Shown: positions 15,402 to 24,280 of the stretch, piece after piece
Layout: every line of letters starts with the position of its first letter
How positions within the stretch are numbered: the first letter of the stretch is position 1
Source: Wenzhouxiangellaceae bacterium
GTDB taxonomy: Bacteria > Pseudomonadota > Gammaproteobacteria > Xanthomonadales > Wenzhouxiangellaceae
Direction of reading: 5' to 3'
Length of the DNA stretch: 64,000 bases
Assembly: GCA_028289455.1 (NCBI GenBank)
Contig: JANQPN010000078.1
Span: 1-64,000, forward strand
The notes under the pieces: generated by a model
What the model was told of the DNA's origin: nothing
Database searches by the model: none
What the model saw: only the letters and a program-made list of their open reading frames with translations
Position numbers and translations under genes: made by a program

Positions 15402-15414
15402 TGGCGTCCCCTAG
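15402..15414. other. Candidate att-like direct repeat (right), in tRNA-Glu 3' end
   Basis: TGGCGTCCCCTAG, identical to 14044-14056, forms the 3' terminus of tRNA-Glu including CCA. tRNA 3' ends are the usual target of tyrosine integrases. No integrase gene is present between the two copies. Confidence 0.5.
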
Positions 15415-15477
15415 GGGATTCGAACCCCTGTTGCCGCCGTGAAAGGGCGGTGTCCTAGGCCTCTAGACGAAGGGGAC
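15402..15477 (-). tRNA. tRNA-Glu (anticodon TTC)
   Basis: 76 nt on the minus strand with encoded CCA. The acceptor stem GTCCCCT pairs with AGGGGAC, the T-arm reads AGGGGTTCGAATCCCCT, and the anticodon stem CCGCC/GGCGG encloses loop CTTTCAC with anticodon TTC. It is the intact copy next to the putative island. Confidence 0.97.
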
Positions 15478-15483
15478 ATTGTT

Positions 15484-15559
<76 letters not shown>

Positions 15560-15632
15560 GATTGAGCGAACGCGAAATACTAAGGGGATATTATACTGGT
15601 GTCAATGATTTGTTATCCAGTTTTTTCAGCAA

Positions 15633-16163
15633 TTAGTCGATAAATTCTTTCACACCGCTGCTGGAAGCCTGTTTTGCCAGCTCCGGCATGAATGGTTCTG
15701 CTGAAACTTTCATGGTGCTCATGCTGTGTCCCTGCAGCAGCAGGTAGTCCAGCCACTTGTATAGCGCGCGGTTCTGGCGCCAGTGAATACGCTGTACGGC
15801 AGTAGGATTCAGGTCCGGACCGGCTATCCGGTTTATGCCGCGGCGCAGGTCAAATGATGTGACCTCGGCGATGCGCAGATCGTGGTACATGCGGATATGT
15901 GCTTCGGGTTCAGAGAATGCCTCGCCTTCGCTGCGCAGTTCATGCGTTAACCGCAGAAATGTGGTGTAAGGATGCTGCTCCAGCACCTGCAGGTGCAGTA
16001 TCGGATTGTCATTGATCTGCGAGCAGAAGCATTGATTCACCGGAATGCTGTCGGGCAGCAGCAGCATGGTCTGCTGGTAAATGCTTTCCTGCAGCTGCTG
16101 CAGCTCGTCCGGACCATTACCCGGTTGAGCGGCTTTCCATGATGTTTCCCGAATCAGTACCAT
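15633..16163 (-). CDS. DUF1249 (YqiB-like) protein
   Basis: 176 residues from ATG 16163. The frame stays open upstream into the neighbouring gene, but those residues lack homology-like features. The diagnostic part is PILHLQVLEQHPYTTFLRLTH, then EAHIRMYHDLRIAEVTSFD and the end WRQNRALYKWLDYLLLQGHS, the pattern of E. coli YqiB and other DUF1249 proteins, whose function is unknown. No good ribosome site precedes the chosen start. The gap to the amidotransferase gene upstream on the same strand is 73 bp. Confidence 0.8.
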   Translation of the reverse strand: MVLIRETSWKAAQPGNGPDELQQLQESIYQQTMLLLPDSIPVNQCFCSQINDNPILHLQVLEQHPYTTFLRLTHELRSEGEAFSEPEAHIRMYHDLRIAEVTSFDLRRGINRIAGPDLNPTAVQRIHWRQNRALYKWLDYLLLQGHSMSTMKVSAEPFMPELAKQASSSGVKEFID

Positions 16164-16236
16164 GAGCGGAGCATAGCATAACCAATGGTTAATTCTATGT
16201 TGATGGCGGCTCCCTTGGTTGTCTGGCGGAGATGTG

Positions 16237-16980
16237 CTATCGGGAGGGCAGAACCATGCCGCCGGCAGCAGGGAGCAGATCAAGAAATGCATCGAAGACC
16301 TTGTTGCTGGTGCCTGTAGAGGCTTCAATATGCCGGCCGGTATCATTGAGAATCTGTTCCGGTGTGCAACCCACACCTGAAACCCTTAACTCATCAAGAT
16401 AAGGCGGTAGCGACAGCCAGCGACTGATCAGGCGCTGGTCCAGCTCCAGGTGAAACTGAAAGCCCCAGGTCTGCCCGCCATAACGGAATGCCTGGTGCGG
16501 GCAGATCTCAGAACCGGCCAGTAAAGTGGCATTGGCCGGTAGATCGAAGGTGTAACCATGCCATTGATAAACCGGCTGCATATTGGGGTAGTGCTGCAGT
16601 AGCTGGTCATTGCGGCCCTCAGCTGTAATGCTCAGTGGATACCAGCCGATTTCCCAGCCGGAGGCCGGGAAGACCGCTGCGCCCAGCGTGTGCGCAATCA
16701 ACTGGCTGCCCAGGCAGATACCCAGTACCGGCTTGTCTGCCTGCATGAACTGTTCGATGGCATGGCATTCAACCGCCAGGTGGGGGTGTTTTTTGTGCTG
16801 GTCCGGCATCATCGGCCCGCCCAGTACCACCAGGGCGTCATAGCGGTCCACGCGTGGCTTCCGTTCCGGCTCACGGTAAAAATTGATATACCGGATGCGG
16901 TGCCCGCGGGCGCGGATCAATGGATCGAATGTACCTAAAGGTTCCGCTGCAACATGTTGAAAAACAAGAACTCTTGCCAA
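16237..16980 (-). CDS. Class I glutamine amidotransferase-like protein
   Basis: 247 residues. The catalytic triad of GATase1 is intact: Cys89 in LGICLGSQLIA, and His177 and Glu179 in WGFQFHLEL. VVLGGPMMPDQ forms the oxyanion-strand region. It is a stand-alone domain, as in the YfeJ/GuaA-like amidotransferases that take ammonia from glutamine or hydrolyse gamma-glutamyl bonds. The acceptor is unknown and no synthase partner is adjacent. It diverges from the helicase gene with only 40 bp between start codons. Confidence 0.88.
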   Translation of the reverse strand: MARVLVFQHVAAEPLGTFDPLIRARGHRIRYINFYREPERKPRVDRYDALVVLGGPMMPDQHKKHPHLAVECHAIEQFMQADKPVLGICLGSQLIAHTLGAAVFPASGWEIGWYPLSITAEGRNDQLLQHYPNMQPVYQWHGYTFDLPANATLLAGSEICPHQAFRYGGQTWGFQFHLELDQRLISRWLSLPPYLDELRVSGVGCTPEQILNDTGRHIEASTGTSNKVFDAFLDLLPAAGGMVLPSR

Positions 16981-17020
16981 AGTATTCTCAAAACAATCGG
17001 TTTGTGGTTAAACTTAACAG

Positions 17021-20000
17021 ATGCTGAGTGAAACATCACCTGCCAATAACCTGCAGCCGGCTGTCAGTGAATGGTTCAGGGAATGCATCGGACAGCCCAG
17101 CAAAATGCAGCAGCAGGCCTGGGAACAGATAGCCGCAGGCCGTCATACCTTGATTGCCGCACCAACGGGTTCGGGTAAAACGCTGGCCGCATTTGTTCCA
17201 CTACTGGATAAACTGCTCACACCTGCGGGACTGCAGGCCGATACCACAAGAGTACTGTATGTCTCGCCGTTGAAAGCCCTGTCGCATGATGTTGAACGCA
17301 ACTTGCAGCCGGCTTTGGCCGGAATCAGCCGGCAGGCGGAGTTGTACAAACCATTGCGGGCGGCGGTTCGCACCGGGGATACCGATACCGCAGAGCGCCG
17401 GCGGCAGGTACAGCAGCCTCCGCATATTCTGGTCACCACGCCGGAATCGCTGTTTATTCTGCTGTGCAGTAAAAACGGCCGCAAGTCATTGGCCGGTATT
17501 CGTTATCTGGTTATCGATGAGCTGCATGCGCTGGCTGAAAACAAGCGTGGCGTGCATTTGCTGCTGTCGCTGGAGCGTCTGCAGAAGCTGGTTTCCAGAC
17601 CACTGCAGCGAATTGGACTGTCGGCTACTCAGAAACCGTTACCGGTGCTTGCTGACTGGCTGTGCGGTGGCCAGGATTGCGCGATTATTGATGCAGGTCT
17701 GCGCAAAGACCTGGATCTGGATATTGAATTGCCTTCCACGCCATTGGGCGCTTTGCTCAGCAATGTTCAACTGGATGAGCTGTGCACCCGAATTCGTCAA
17801 CTGGCACAGGCACGCCGCACCACGCTGGTGTTTGTGAATACACGGCGCATGGCTGAACGGCTGGCGCGATTGATTAGCGAACAGATGGGCGAGCAGGGCA
17901 GTCAGCGGGTGTTGGCCACCCATCACGGCAGTTTGAGCCGGGAACTGCGTCTGGATGCGGAACAACGGCTTAAAAGCGGCCAGCTGCAGATCGTCATAGC
18001 CACCAGCTCGCTGGAGCTGGGTATTGATATCGGTTCAATTGATCTGGTCTGTCAGTTGGGCTCACCGAAACGGTTTGCTGCAATGCTGCAGCGTGCCGGC
18101 AGGGCCGGGCATTACCAGGGTGGAGTGCCGATGGCCAGGTTGTTCCCGCTGAGCAGAGATGATCTGCTGGAAAGTTGGGTGCTGCTGCAGGGCTTGTATG
18201 ACGGGCAATTGGATTGCGTGCGGCTGCCGGATGAATGTCTGGATGTATTGGCTCAGCACATACTGGCGGAGTGCGCCAGCAGCGAACAAAGTGAAACATC
18301 CGTGGCAGACTGGGTACGGCGGGCCTGGCCGTATCGTCAGCTGGCAGACGAACAGCTAAGTCAGGTACTGCAGATGCTGGCCGATGGGTTCAGTGGCCGC
18401 CAGCAGCAGCTCAGGCTGCTTTGGGATAAAGCCCGCGGCAGATTGAAAGCCGTTGCAGAGATTCAAAACCTGTGTGCAATGAATGCCGGTGCGATTCCCG
18501 ATCAGTTTGATCAGGATGTGTGGCTGGTACCCGGCAAGGATAGCAGCGGTGAATACCGGCAGGTTGAGCATATCGGTACAGTGGACGAGGATTTTGCTTT
18601 CGAAAGCCTGGCCGGTGATGTTGTACAGCTGGGCAATCGCAGCCTGCAGATCGTCAAAGCAGGCGCGGACGGCCTGTATGTGCAGGATGCCGATGATATG
18701 CCACCGGCCATTCCGTTCTGGCTGGGTGAAGGCGCCGGGCGCAGTGTAGAGCTGTCTGAAACTATTGCTGAATTACTGCAACAGGCTGCCGCAAAAACAC
18801 CTGAGCAGCTGATTGAGTCCGGTTGGTTGCAGCAGCAAAGCAAACTGAACCCACGCGCAGCAGAACAGATTGGTGAATACCTGGCAGCCTGTCAGGCAGC
18901 CCTGGGTGGTTTGCCCTATGCAGACAGGGTCATTATTGAGCGGTTCTTTGATACCACCGGCAATTATCATGTTGTGGTTCACAACAGTTTTGGTATCCGC
19001 ATCAACCGTGCCTGGGGTTTGGCACTGCGCAAGCGCTTTTGCCGCCAGTTCAACTTTGAATTACAGGCCAATGCCACCGACAACGGCCTGTTACTGTCGC
19101 TGGGCCCTACACACAGTTTCCCGCTGGAGGATATTACCGATTATCTGCGCAGTCACAGTGTCCGCGAGGTGCTGATTCAGGCGCTGCTTGATTCGCCATT
19201 GTTCATCAACCGCTGGCGCTGGGCGGCGAATACCTCACTGGCAGTGCTGCGGATGCGCAACGGTAAAAAAGTTGCGCCTCAGCAGCAGCGCAATCAGGCG
19301 GAAGATCTGCTGGCATTACTGTTTCCCGACCAGCTGGCCTGTCTGGAGAACATCCGGGGCGAACGCGAAATTCCCGATCACCCGCTGGTGACACAGGTGA
19401 TTAACGACTGCCTGTTCGAGGCCATGGACATTGAGGGGCTGGAAGCCGTGTTGATTGGCATAGAGCAGGGAGAAATTCAGGTTGACTGTATTGACCTGAA
19501 TGCGCCCTCACCATTGGCGGAGGAACTGGTGCATGGAAAACCGTGGGCATTCCTGGATGATGGAGAAGCCGAGGACCGGCGCACCCGAGCGGTGCAGACG
19601 TCATACCGAACACCGGATATCCAATCAGCGATCAAGCTCCGGGAGTTGCCTGGTGCATTGATTACACGCTTACGCGAACAGTGCTGGCCGACCGTGCATG
19701 ACCCGGAATCACTCTATCAGCTGTTGCTGAAAGCCGGTTTCATCACTGTGGCTGAAGCTCAGCATGGCGCGCCGGCCGGTATCAGCAATTCCAACGCCAG
19801 CCGCTGGCCGGCCTGGTTCGCTGCATTGCGCCGCGATTGCCGGGCAACAGTGCTGCATGACCAGTCCAAGGCGCGGTGCTGGGTTGCAGACCAGCAAATA
19901 TGGGCGATGCAAAGTATTAAGCCAGAATGGCAGTGCCAACCAAAATTACCTGATTATGCCGTTGAGTCCGGTAAAGTGGACGCAGAAAGCGCCTTACCGC

Positions 20001-20212
20001 GCATACTGGCCAATCGGTTACAGGTGCATGGTCTGTTGACGATAGAACAGTTGCAGCATCATTTTCATTTGACGGAAAATGCCATCCAGGCAGGTTTGGC
20101 CTGTCTGGAAAATCGGGGAGAGGTTATTGCTGTGAAGACCGGCAGCGGACAACCGGTGAATTGGGGTTTGCGCCAGAATGTGGTTGCTTTGCGCAACTCA
20201 GCGGGTCAGTGA
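17021..20212 (+). CDS. Lhr-type DEAD/DEAH superfamily 2 helicase
   Basis: 1063 residues. Helicase motifs are seen in order: Q-like PSKMQQQAWEQI, motif I APTGSGKT (47-54), motif II DELH (166-169), motif III SATQ, motif V IVIATSSLELGIDIG and motif VI QRAGRAGH. The downstream winged-helix and Lhr-specific domains follow up to the end, so this corresponds to the Lhr core (about 900 residues) with extra C-terminal sequence, not the 1500-residue E. coli form. Lhr proteins translocate 3'-5' on single-stranded nucleic acid and take part in DNA repair. No MPE-type nuclease gene accompanies it. Confidence 0.92.
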   Translation: MLSETSPANNLQPAVSEWFRECIGQPSKMQQQAWEQIAAGRHTLIAAPTGSGKTLAAFVPLLDKLLTPAGLQADTTRVLYVSPLKALSHDVERNLQPALAGISRQAELYKPLRAAVRTGDTDTAERRRQVQQPPHILVTTPESLFILLCSKNGRKSLAGIRYLVIDELHALAENKRGVHLLLSLERLQKLVSRPLQRIGLSATQKPLPVLADWLCGGQDCAIIDAGLRKDLDLDIELPSTPLGALLSNVQLDELCTRIRQLAQARRTTLVFVNTRRMAERLARLISEQMGEQGSQRVLATHHGSLSRELRLDAEQRLKSGQLQIVIATSSLELGIDIGSIDLVCQLGSPKRFAAMLQRAGRAGHYQGGVPMARLFPLSRDDLLESWVLLQGLYDGQLDCVRLPDECLDVLAQHILAECASSEQSETSVADWVRRAWPYRQLADEQLSQVLQMLADGFSGRQQQLRLLWDKARGRLKAVAEIQNLCAMNAGAIPDQFDQDVWLVPGKDSSGEYRQVEHIGTVDEDFAFESLAGDVVQLGNRSLQIVKAGADGLYVQDADDMPPAIPFWLGEGAGRSVELSETIAELLQQAAAKTPEQLIESGWLQQQSKLNPRAAEQIGEYLAACQAALGGLPYADRVIIERFFDTTGNYHVVVHNSFGIRINRAWGLALRKRFCRQFNFELQANATDNGLLLSLGPTHSFPLEDITDYLRSHSVREVLIQALLDSPLFINRWRWAANTSLAVLRMRNGKKVAPQQQRNQAEDLLALLFPDQLACLENIRGEREIPDHPLVTQVINDCLFEAMDIEGLEAVLIGIEQGEIQVDCIDLNAPSPLAEELVHGKPWAFLDDGEAEDRRTRAVQTSYRTPDIQSAIKLRELPGALITRLREQCWPTVHDPESLYQLLLKAGFITVAEAQHGAPAGISNSNASRWPAWFAALRRDCRATVLHDQSKARCWVADQQIWAMQSIKPEWQCQPKLPDYAVESGKVDAESALPRILANRLQVHGLLTIEQLQHHFHLTENAIQAGLACLENRGEVIAVKTGSGQPVNWGLRQNVVALRNSAGQ

Positions 20213-20258
20213 AAGGGTATACTACGAAACAAGGTAAACTTACAGGGAACTATCGATA

Positions 20259-21242
20259 ATGAGGACCACCAGCTTATTTCTGATTGCGCTGTTATGGTTG
20301 AATACAGCTGCTGCACAACTGCCAGAAACGCTATATGCCACCGATGGCGAATTTGGCGACATTCAACCCGGCCGCACCAGCATGCTGTATATCCTGGATC
20401 CACAAACCGGAGCCGTGTTAAGAACTATTGGAGATGTCGGCGAAGATATCGTTGGCTTAACGGTATTGCCAAGCACTAATGAATTGTATGGCTTAACCGC
20501 CGGTAATTCGAACAATCCCGATTCGATCGTGCGGATCAATACTGAAACTGCCGCAGCAACTGTTATCGGCGCAGTTGTACCACTGGATGGGGTAACGCTG
20601 GATATTGAAGATATCCATTCCAGCAGAATCAATATTCCTTTCACTAATGATGAATTTGATGCGATCTGGCTGGCCGGTATCCCGGTGGAGGAAAATCTTG
20701 GCTCTGTTCCTCTTAATTCAGTGCATTTTTTTGATATACAGGCCGGCCAGGTGCGGGATGCAGAGCTGTTCCTGCAGGGGCCGGTGCCACTTAACCGCTA
20801 TGGTATTACGCAACGGGGAAGGGTGGCCATTGCCGGCTGCAATGTACCGGATTTTGATATGCAGGTGTTGTCACTGGCAGTCTTGTTACCGAGTGGTATT
20901 GGCATAGATCCGCCACCATTCCCTGATAACCGGCCATTGCTGAACAGTGCCTGTATCATTGCAGCCGATACCAACAGCATTAATCAGATTGTCGGTGTTG
21001 AACAGGTAGCACTGGGTGATTCCGGTCGCCGTCTGGTCAGGACCGGCAATGATTTCGGCACATTCAGTACGCCAGTCAGTGTTCAGGTAATCGGCGACTT
21101 GCCGGACTTTACCTCAGCGCTGGCATTTGCAGCCATTCCACTGGCGCCGGTTCCCACATTACGGCATTATGGCCTGCTTGGATTAATGGCAGTGTTGCTG
21201 GCGGCAGGGTTATTCTTCAGCTACAAACGCCGGGCAGGCTAA
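20259..21242 (+). CDS. Secreted protein with IPTL-CTERM sorting tail
   Basis: 327 residues. The signal peptide MRTTSLFLIALLWLNTAAA is followed by a beta-propeller-like body (YILDPQTGAVLRTIG, DIVGLTVLPSTNELYGL, SIVRINTETAAATVIG). The C-terminus VPTLRHYGLLGLM plus a hydrophobic helix and YKRRAG is the tripartite IPTL-CTERM signal: Pro-Thr-Leu, membrane helix, basic end. Such tails are processed by a dedicated exosortase-like transpeptidase, which is not in this window. Function unknown. Confidence 0.83.
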   Translation: MRTTSLFLIALLWLNTAAAQLPETLYATDGEFGDIQPGRTSMLYILDPQTGAVLRTIGDVGEDIVGLTVLPSTNELYGLTAGNSNNPDSIVRINTETAAATVIGAVVPLDGVTLDIEDIHSSRINIPFTNDEFDAIWLAGIPVEENLGSVPLNSVHFFDIQAGQVRDAELFLQGPVPLNRYGITQRGRVAIAGCNVPDFDMQVLSLAVLLPSGIGIDPPPFPDNRPLLNSACIIAADTNSINQIVGVEQVALGDSGRRLVRTGNDFGTFSTPVSVQVIGDLPDFTSALAFAAIPLAPVPTLRHYGLLGLMAVLLAAGLFFSYKRRAG

Positions 21243-21257
21243 ACCTGCAGTTCAATG

Positions 21258-21288
21258 GGTGCTGATAGCGCCAAGGCGTATCAGCACC
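21258..21288. terminator. Hairpin after the IPTL-CTERM gene
   Basis: GGTGCTGATA and TATCAGCACC enclose an inner CGCC/GGCG pair with one bulged G, giving a 14-bp stem, 15 bp after the stop codon. The T-run is missing, so it may be a processing or Rho-linked structure rather than an intrinsic terminator. Confidence 0.45.
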
Positions 21289-21402
21289 GCTTATCGTGGT
21301 AAGTTGTTGGGTCAGCGCGTATTGATCTAATCCGTGTAAGCGTTACGCCTGTGTCAGGTCATCACAGGGTTGGTATTGGTTTCTTTTGAGTTGTCCAGTC
21401 TT

Positions 21403-23742
21403 ATGAAAAAACATTTATGTTGGCTTGTGCTGACTTTTACATTGTGTGCCTCAGCAGAAGAACAGCTTTCTGCAGCTGAAAAATTTGCCCAGTTGGGGCA
21501 GGAACTGCCCACGCCGGGAGAAACGCGCCTGGCATCCGGCGCACCGGGGCCGGCATACTGGCAGCAACGCGCCGATTATCGCATCAATGTGGAACTGGAT
21601 GATCAGCGACAGCGGATTATCGGCAGCGAGCAGATTACCTACCACAACCTGTCTCCACATACCCTCAGCTACATTTGGGTGCAGTTGGATCAGAACCGGT
21701 TCCGTCCGGATTCGGACGACATGGTGACGGCGACAGCGCCGGACTTTGAAGCATTTCCCTATCGGGGCATGCAGAACCTGCTCAGCCGCAGGGAGTTCGA
21801 CGGCGGATTTGTGATTTCACAGCTGACCGGCGCTAATGGCGAGCCACTTCGCTACACCATTAACAAAACCATGCTGCGGATAGACCTGGATATTCCGCTG
21901 GGTGCCGGGGAATCATTCGTTATCAATTTAAACTGGGAACACAATATCCTGGACGCTGTAGCCATACGCGCTCGCGGCGGATATGAATATTTCGCTGAAG
22001 ATGATAATTACATTTATGAAATCGCCCAGTGGTATCCGCGGGTTGCTGCCTATACCGATTTTGACGGCTGGAACAACAAGCAGTTTCTGGGGAGCGGCGA
22101 ATTCACGCTGGAACTGGGCGACTTTGAAGTCAACATCACGGTACCGGCGGATCACATTGTTGCCGCAACCGGTGTATTACAGAACACTGAGGAAGTGTTG
22201 AGCGAAGCACAGCAGCGCCGTTATCAGCAGGCCCACAGTGCCGACGAACCGCTGTTTATCGTGACGCCGGAAGAGGCTGTCGACAATCAGTCGAATAAAG
22301 CCAGAGGTAAACAGACCTGGCGATTCAAAGCAGACAATGTGCGCGACTTTGCGTTTGCATCGTCACGCAAATTTATTTGGGATGCGATGGCGGTAACCAG
22401 CGGAGATAATGAAGTGCTGGCCATGTCGTTTTATCCCAATGAAGCCGAGCCGCTGTGGAGCCAGTATTCCACTGAAGCGGTGGCGCATACCATCGAGGTG
22501 TACTCACGCTTTTCATTTGATTATCCCTATCCAACATCGATATCGGTTAACGGCCCGATCGGCGGTATGGAATATCCGATGATTACTTTCAACAAACCAC
22601 GGCCCTATCCGGATGAAACCTACTGGGATGTGCGTCAGAAGCCGGATGATTACACCTGGGAGCGCAGCAAATACGGCCTGATTTCGGTGATTATCCATGA
22701 AGTAGGGCACAACTACTTCCCGATGATCGTCAATTCAGATGAGCGCCAATGGACCTGGATGGATGAGGGGCTGAATACTTTTCTGCAGTTTATTACCGAA
22801 CAGGAATGGGAACCGGAATATCCGTCTCGGCGCGGTGAGCCCAAAGACATAGTTGAATACATGATCAGTGAGGGACAGGTGCCGATCATGACCAATTCCG
22901 AATCATTACTGCAGTTCGGCAGTAATGCCTATGCCAAGCCGGCTACCGCATTGAATATTCTGCGGGAAACCATTGTCGGCCGCGAGCTGTTCGACTTTGC
23001 TTTCCGTGAATACGCCCAGCGCTGGAAGTTCAAGCGGCCCACACCGGCTGATTTTTTCCGCACGCTGGAAGATGCTTCCGGCGTTGACCTCGACTGGTTC
23101 TGGCGGGGCTGGTTCTACAGCACCGATCATGTTGATATCTCACTGGATAAAGTGACGTTATACCGGCTGGACACCGGCAACCCGGATGTCGACAAGCCGC
23201 TGGCACGCCAGGATGATGAAGAACTGCCGCAAACCATCAGTGAGCTGCGCAATGCCGGTCAGGAAACACGCCGCGACCGTCGCCCACAGTTGAATGACTT
23301 CTACTCGCAATATGATGAATTTGCGGTTACGCCTTACGACTATGCTAAATATGAAGAACTCCTGGCAGGCCTGGAAGACCGTGAACGTGCGCAGCTGGAA
23401 AGTGGCAAACTGTTTTATGCGGTGGAGTTCAGCAATATCGGCGGGCTGGTCATGCCGCTGCCGCTGCAGATTGAATACGAAGATGGTGATACCGAAGATA
23501 TCATGATTCCTGCGGAAATCTGGCGTCGCAATGCGGAACACGTCACCAAGCTGTTTATCACTGAAAAGCCCATCAGCCGGATTGCATTTGATCCTTACCT
23601 GCAGACCAGCGATTCGGACCTCAGCAACAACCATTTCCCCAGGCAAATCCAGAAGTCGCGTTTTCAACTGTTCAAGCAAAGCGAAGAACCCAACCCGATG
23701 CTGCGGCAGGAGCCGGACGGGTGGAAGCAAGACGACAGCTGA
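21403..23742 (+). CDS. M1-type (gluzincin) metallopeptidase, secreted
   Basis: 779 residues from ATG 21403, beginning with a signal peptide (MKKHLCWLVLTFTLCASA). The zinc motif is H432-E-V-G-H436 (IIHEVGHNYFP), followed 18 residues on by Glu in WTWMDEGLNTF, the HExxH-x18-E pattern of family M1. GPIGGMEYPMITF is the M1 GxMEN-like region with Glu-Tyr. The N-terminal beta domain (YRINVELDDQRQRIIGSEQITY) is also typical. The C-terminal 200 residues are specific to this subfamily. Likely a periplasmic or surface aminopeptidase. The following small gene starts 2 bp after its stop. Confidence 0.92.
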   Translation: MKKHLCWLVLTFTLCASAEEQLSAAEKFAQLGQELPTPGETRLASGAPGPAYWQQRADYRINVELDDQRQRIIGSEQITYHNLSPHTLSYIWVQLDQNRFRPDSDDMVTATAPDFEAFPYRGMQNLLSRREFDGGFVISQLTGANGEPLRYTINKTMLRIDLDIPLGAGESFVINLNWEHNILDAVAIRARGGYEYFAEDDNYIYEIAQWYPRVAAYTDFDGWNNKQFLGSGEFTLELGDFEVNITVPADHIVAATGVLQNTEEVLSEAQQRRYQQAHSADEPLFIVTPEEAVDNQSNKARGKQTWRFKADNVRDFAFASSRKFIWDAMAVTSGDNEVLAMSFYPNEAEPLWSQYSTEAVAHTIEVYSRFSFDYPYPTSISVNGPIGGMEYPMITFNKPRPYPDETYWDVRQKPDDYTWERSKYGLISVIIHEVGHNYFPMIVNSDERQWTWMDEGLNTFLQFITEQEWEPEYPSRRGEPKDIVEYMISEGQVPIMTNSESLLQFGSNAYAKPATALNILRETIVGRELFDFAFREYAQRWKFKRPTPADFFRTLEDASGVDLDWFWRGWFYSTDHVDISLDKVTLYRLDTGNPDVDKPLARQDDEELPQTISELRNAGQETRRDRRPQLNDFYSQYDEFAVTPYDYAKYEELLAGLEDRERAQLESGKLFYAVEFSNIGGLVMPLPLQIEYEDGDTEDIMIPAEIWRRNAEHVTKLFITEKPISRIAFDPYLQTSDSDLSNNHFPRQIQKSRFQLFKQSEEPNPMLRQEPDGWKQDDS

Positions 23743-23744
23743 AA

Positions 23745-24236
23745 ATGATCCGGCGGTCACTGTTTGCCATATCGTGCCTGTTCGGCAGCATGCTGGCTCA
23801 GGCCCACCCGTTTCATACCAGCCTGACTGAAATCGAATACAACCAGAGTGAACAGGTATTAGAGGTCGCAGTCAGGTTCAGCCCGGTCGATCTGGAAGAA
23901 GCGCTGACGGCATACCATGGTAAAACCGTGGTTATTGATGATTCTGACCGCCAGGATCAAATGATCTTTGAATATCTGCGCGAAAGGCTGGTGTTCAGCG
24001 ATGCATCCTCAGAGCGGGGTGAGCTGCCTTTACATTGGGTCGGCAAGCAGTTGCAGATTAAAGACGCCTGGTTTTTTCTGACAGTTCCCTGGGCTGGTGG
24101 TGAATTAAAGCTGGCCAATCGTCTGTTACTGTCGATATATCCCAGGCAGATCAATACGGTGAGCATTCTCAAGCAGGGCAAAAAATCACCTCATCAGTTG
24201 ACGTCGCAGTCAAATACATTGATATTCCAACCATAA
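23745..24236 (+). CDS. DUF6702-like periplasmic protein
   Basis: 163 residues from ATG 23745, two bases after the peptidase stop. The signal peptide ends at AQA before HPFHTSLTEIEYN. The pattern HxFHxSLTEIEYNxxxxxLEVAVRFSPVDLEEAL and later WVGKQLQIKDAWFFLTV fits DUF6702, a small all-beta exported family often found beside M1 peptidases. Coupling suggests the two work together, perhaps as a peptidase accessory protein (inference). Confidence 0.78.
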   Translation: MIRRSLFAISCLFGSMLAQAHPFHTSLTEIEYNQSEQVLEVAVRFSPVDLEEALTAYHGKTVVIDDSDRQDQMIFEYLRERLVFSDASSERGELPLHWVGKQLQIKDAWFFLTVPWAGGELKLANRLLLSIYPRQINTVSILKQGKKSPHQLTSQSNTLIFQP

Positions 24237-24280
24237 TGGCCGGAGCAGCTGCACCGGCATCCGGGACTGCAGGGCTTAAT

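Noticed and set aside
23158..23760. 200-codon leftward frame opposite the M1 peptidase C-terminus
   Set aside because: Antisense to a gene whose reading frame continues with signal-peptide-bearing downstream partner; no domain in the antisense product.
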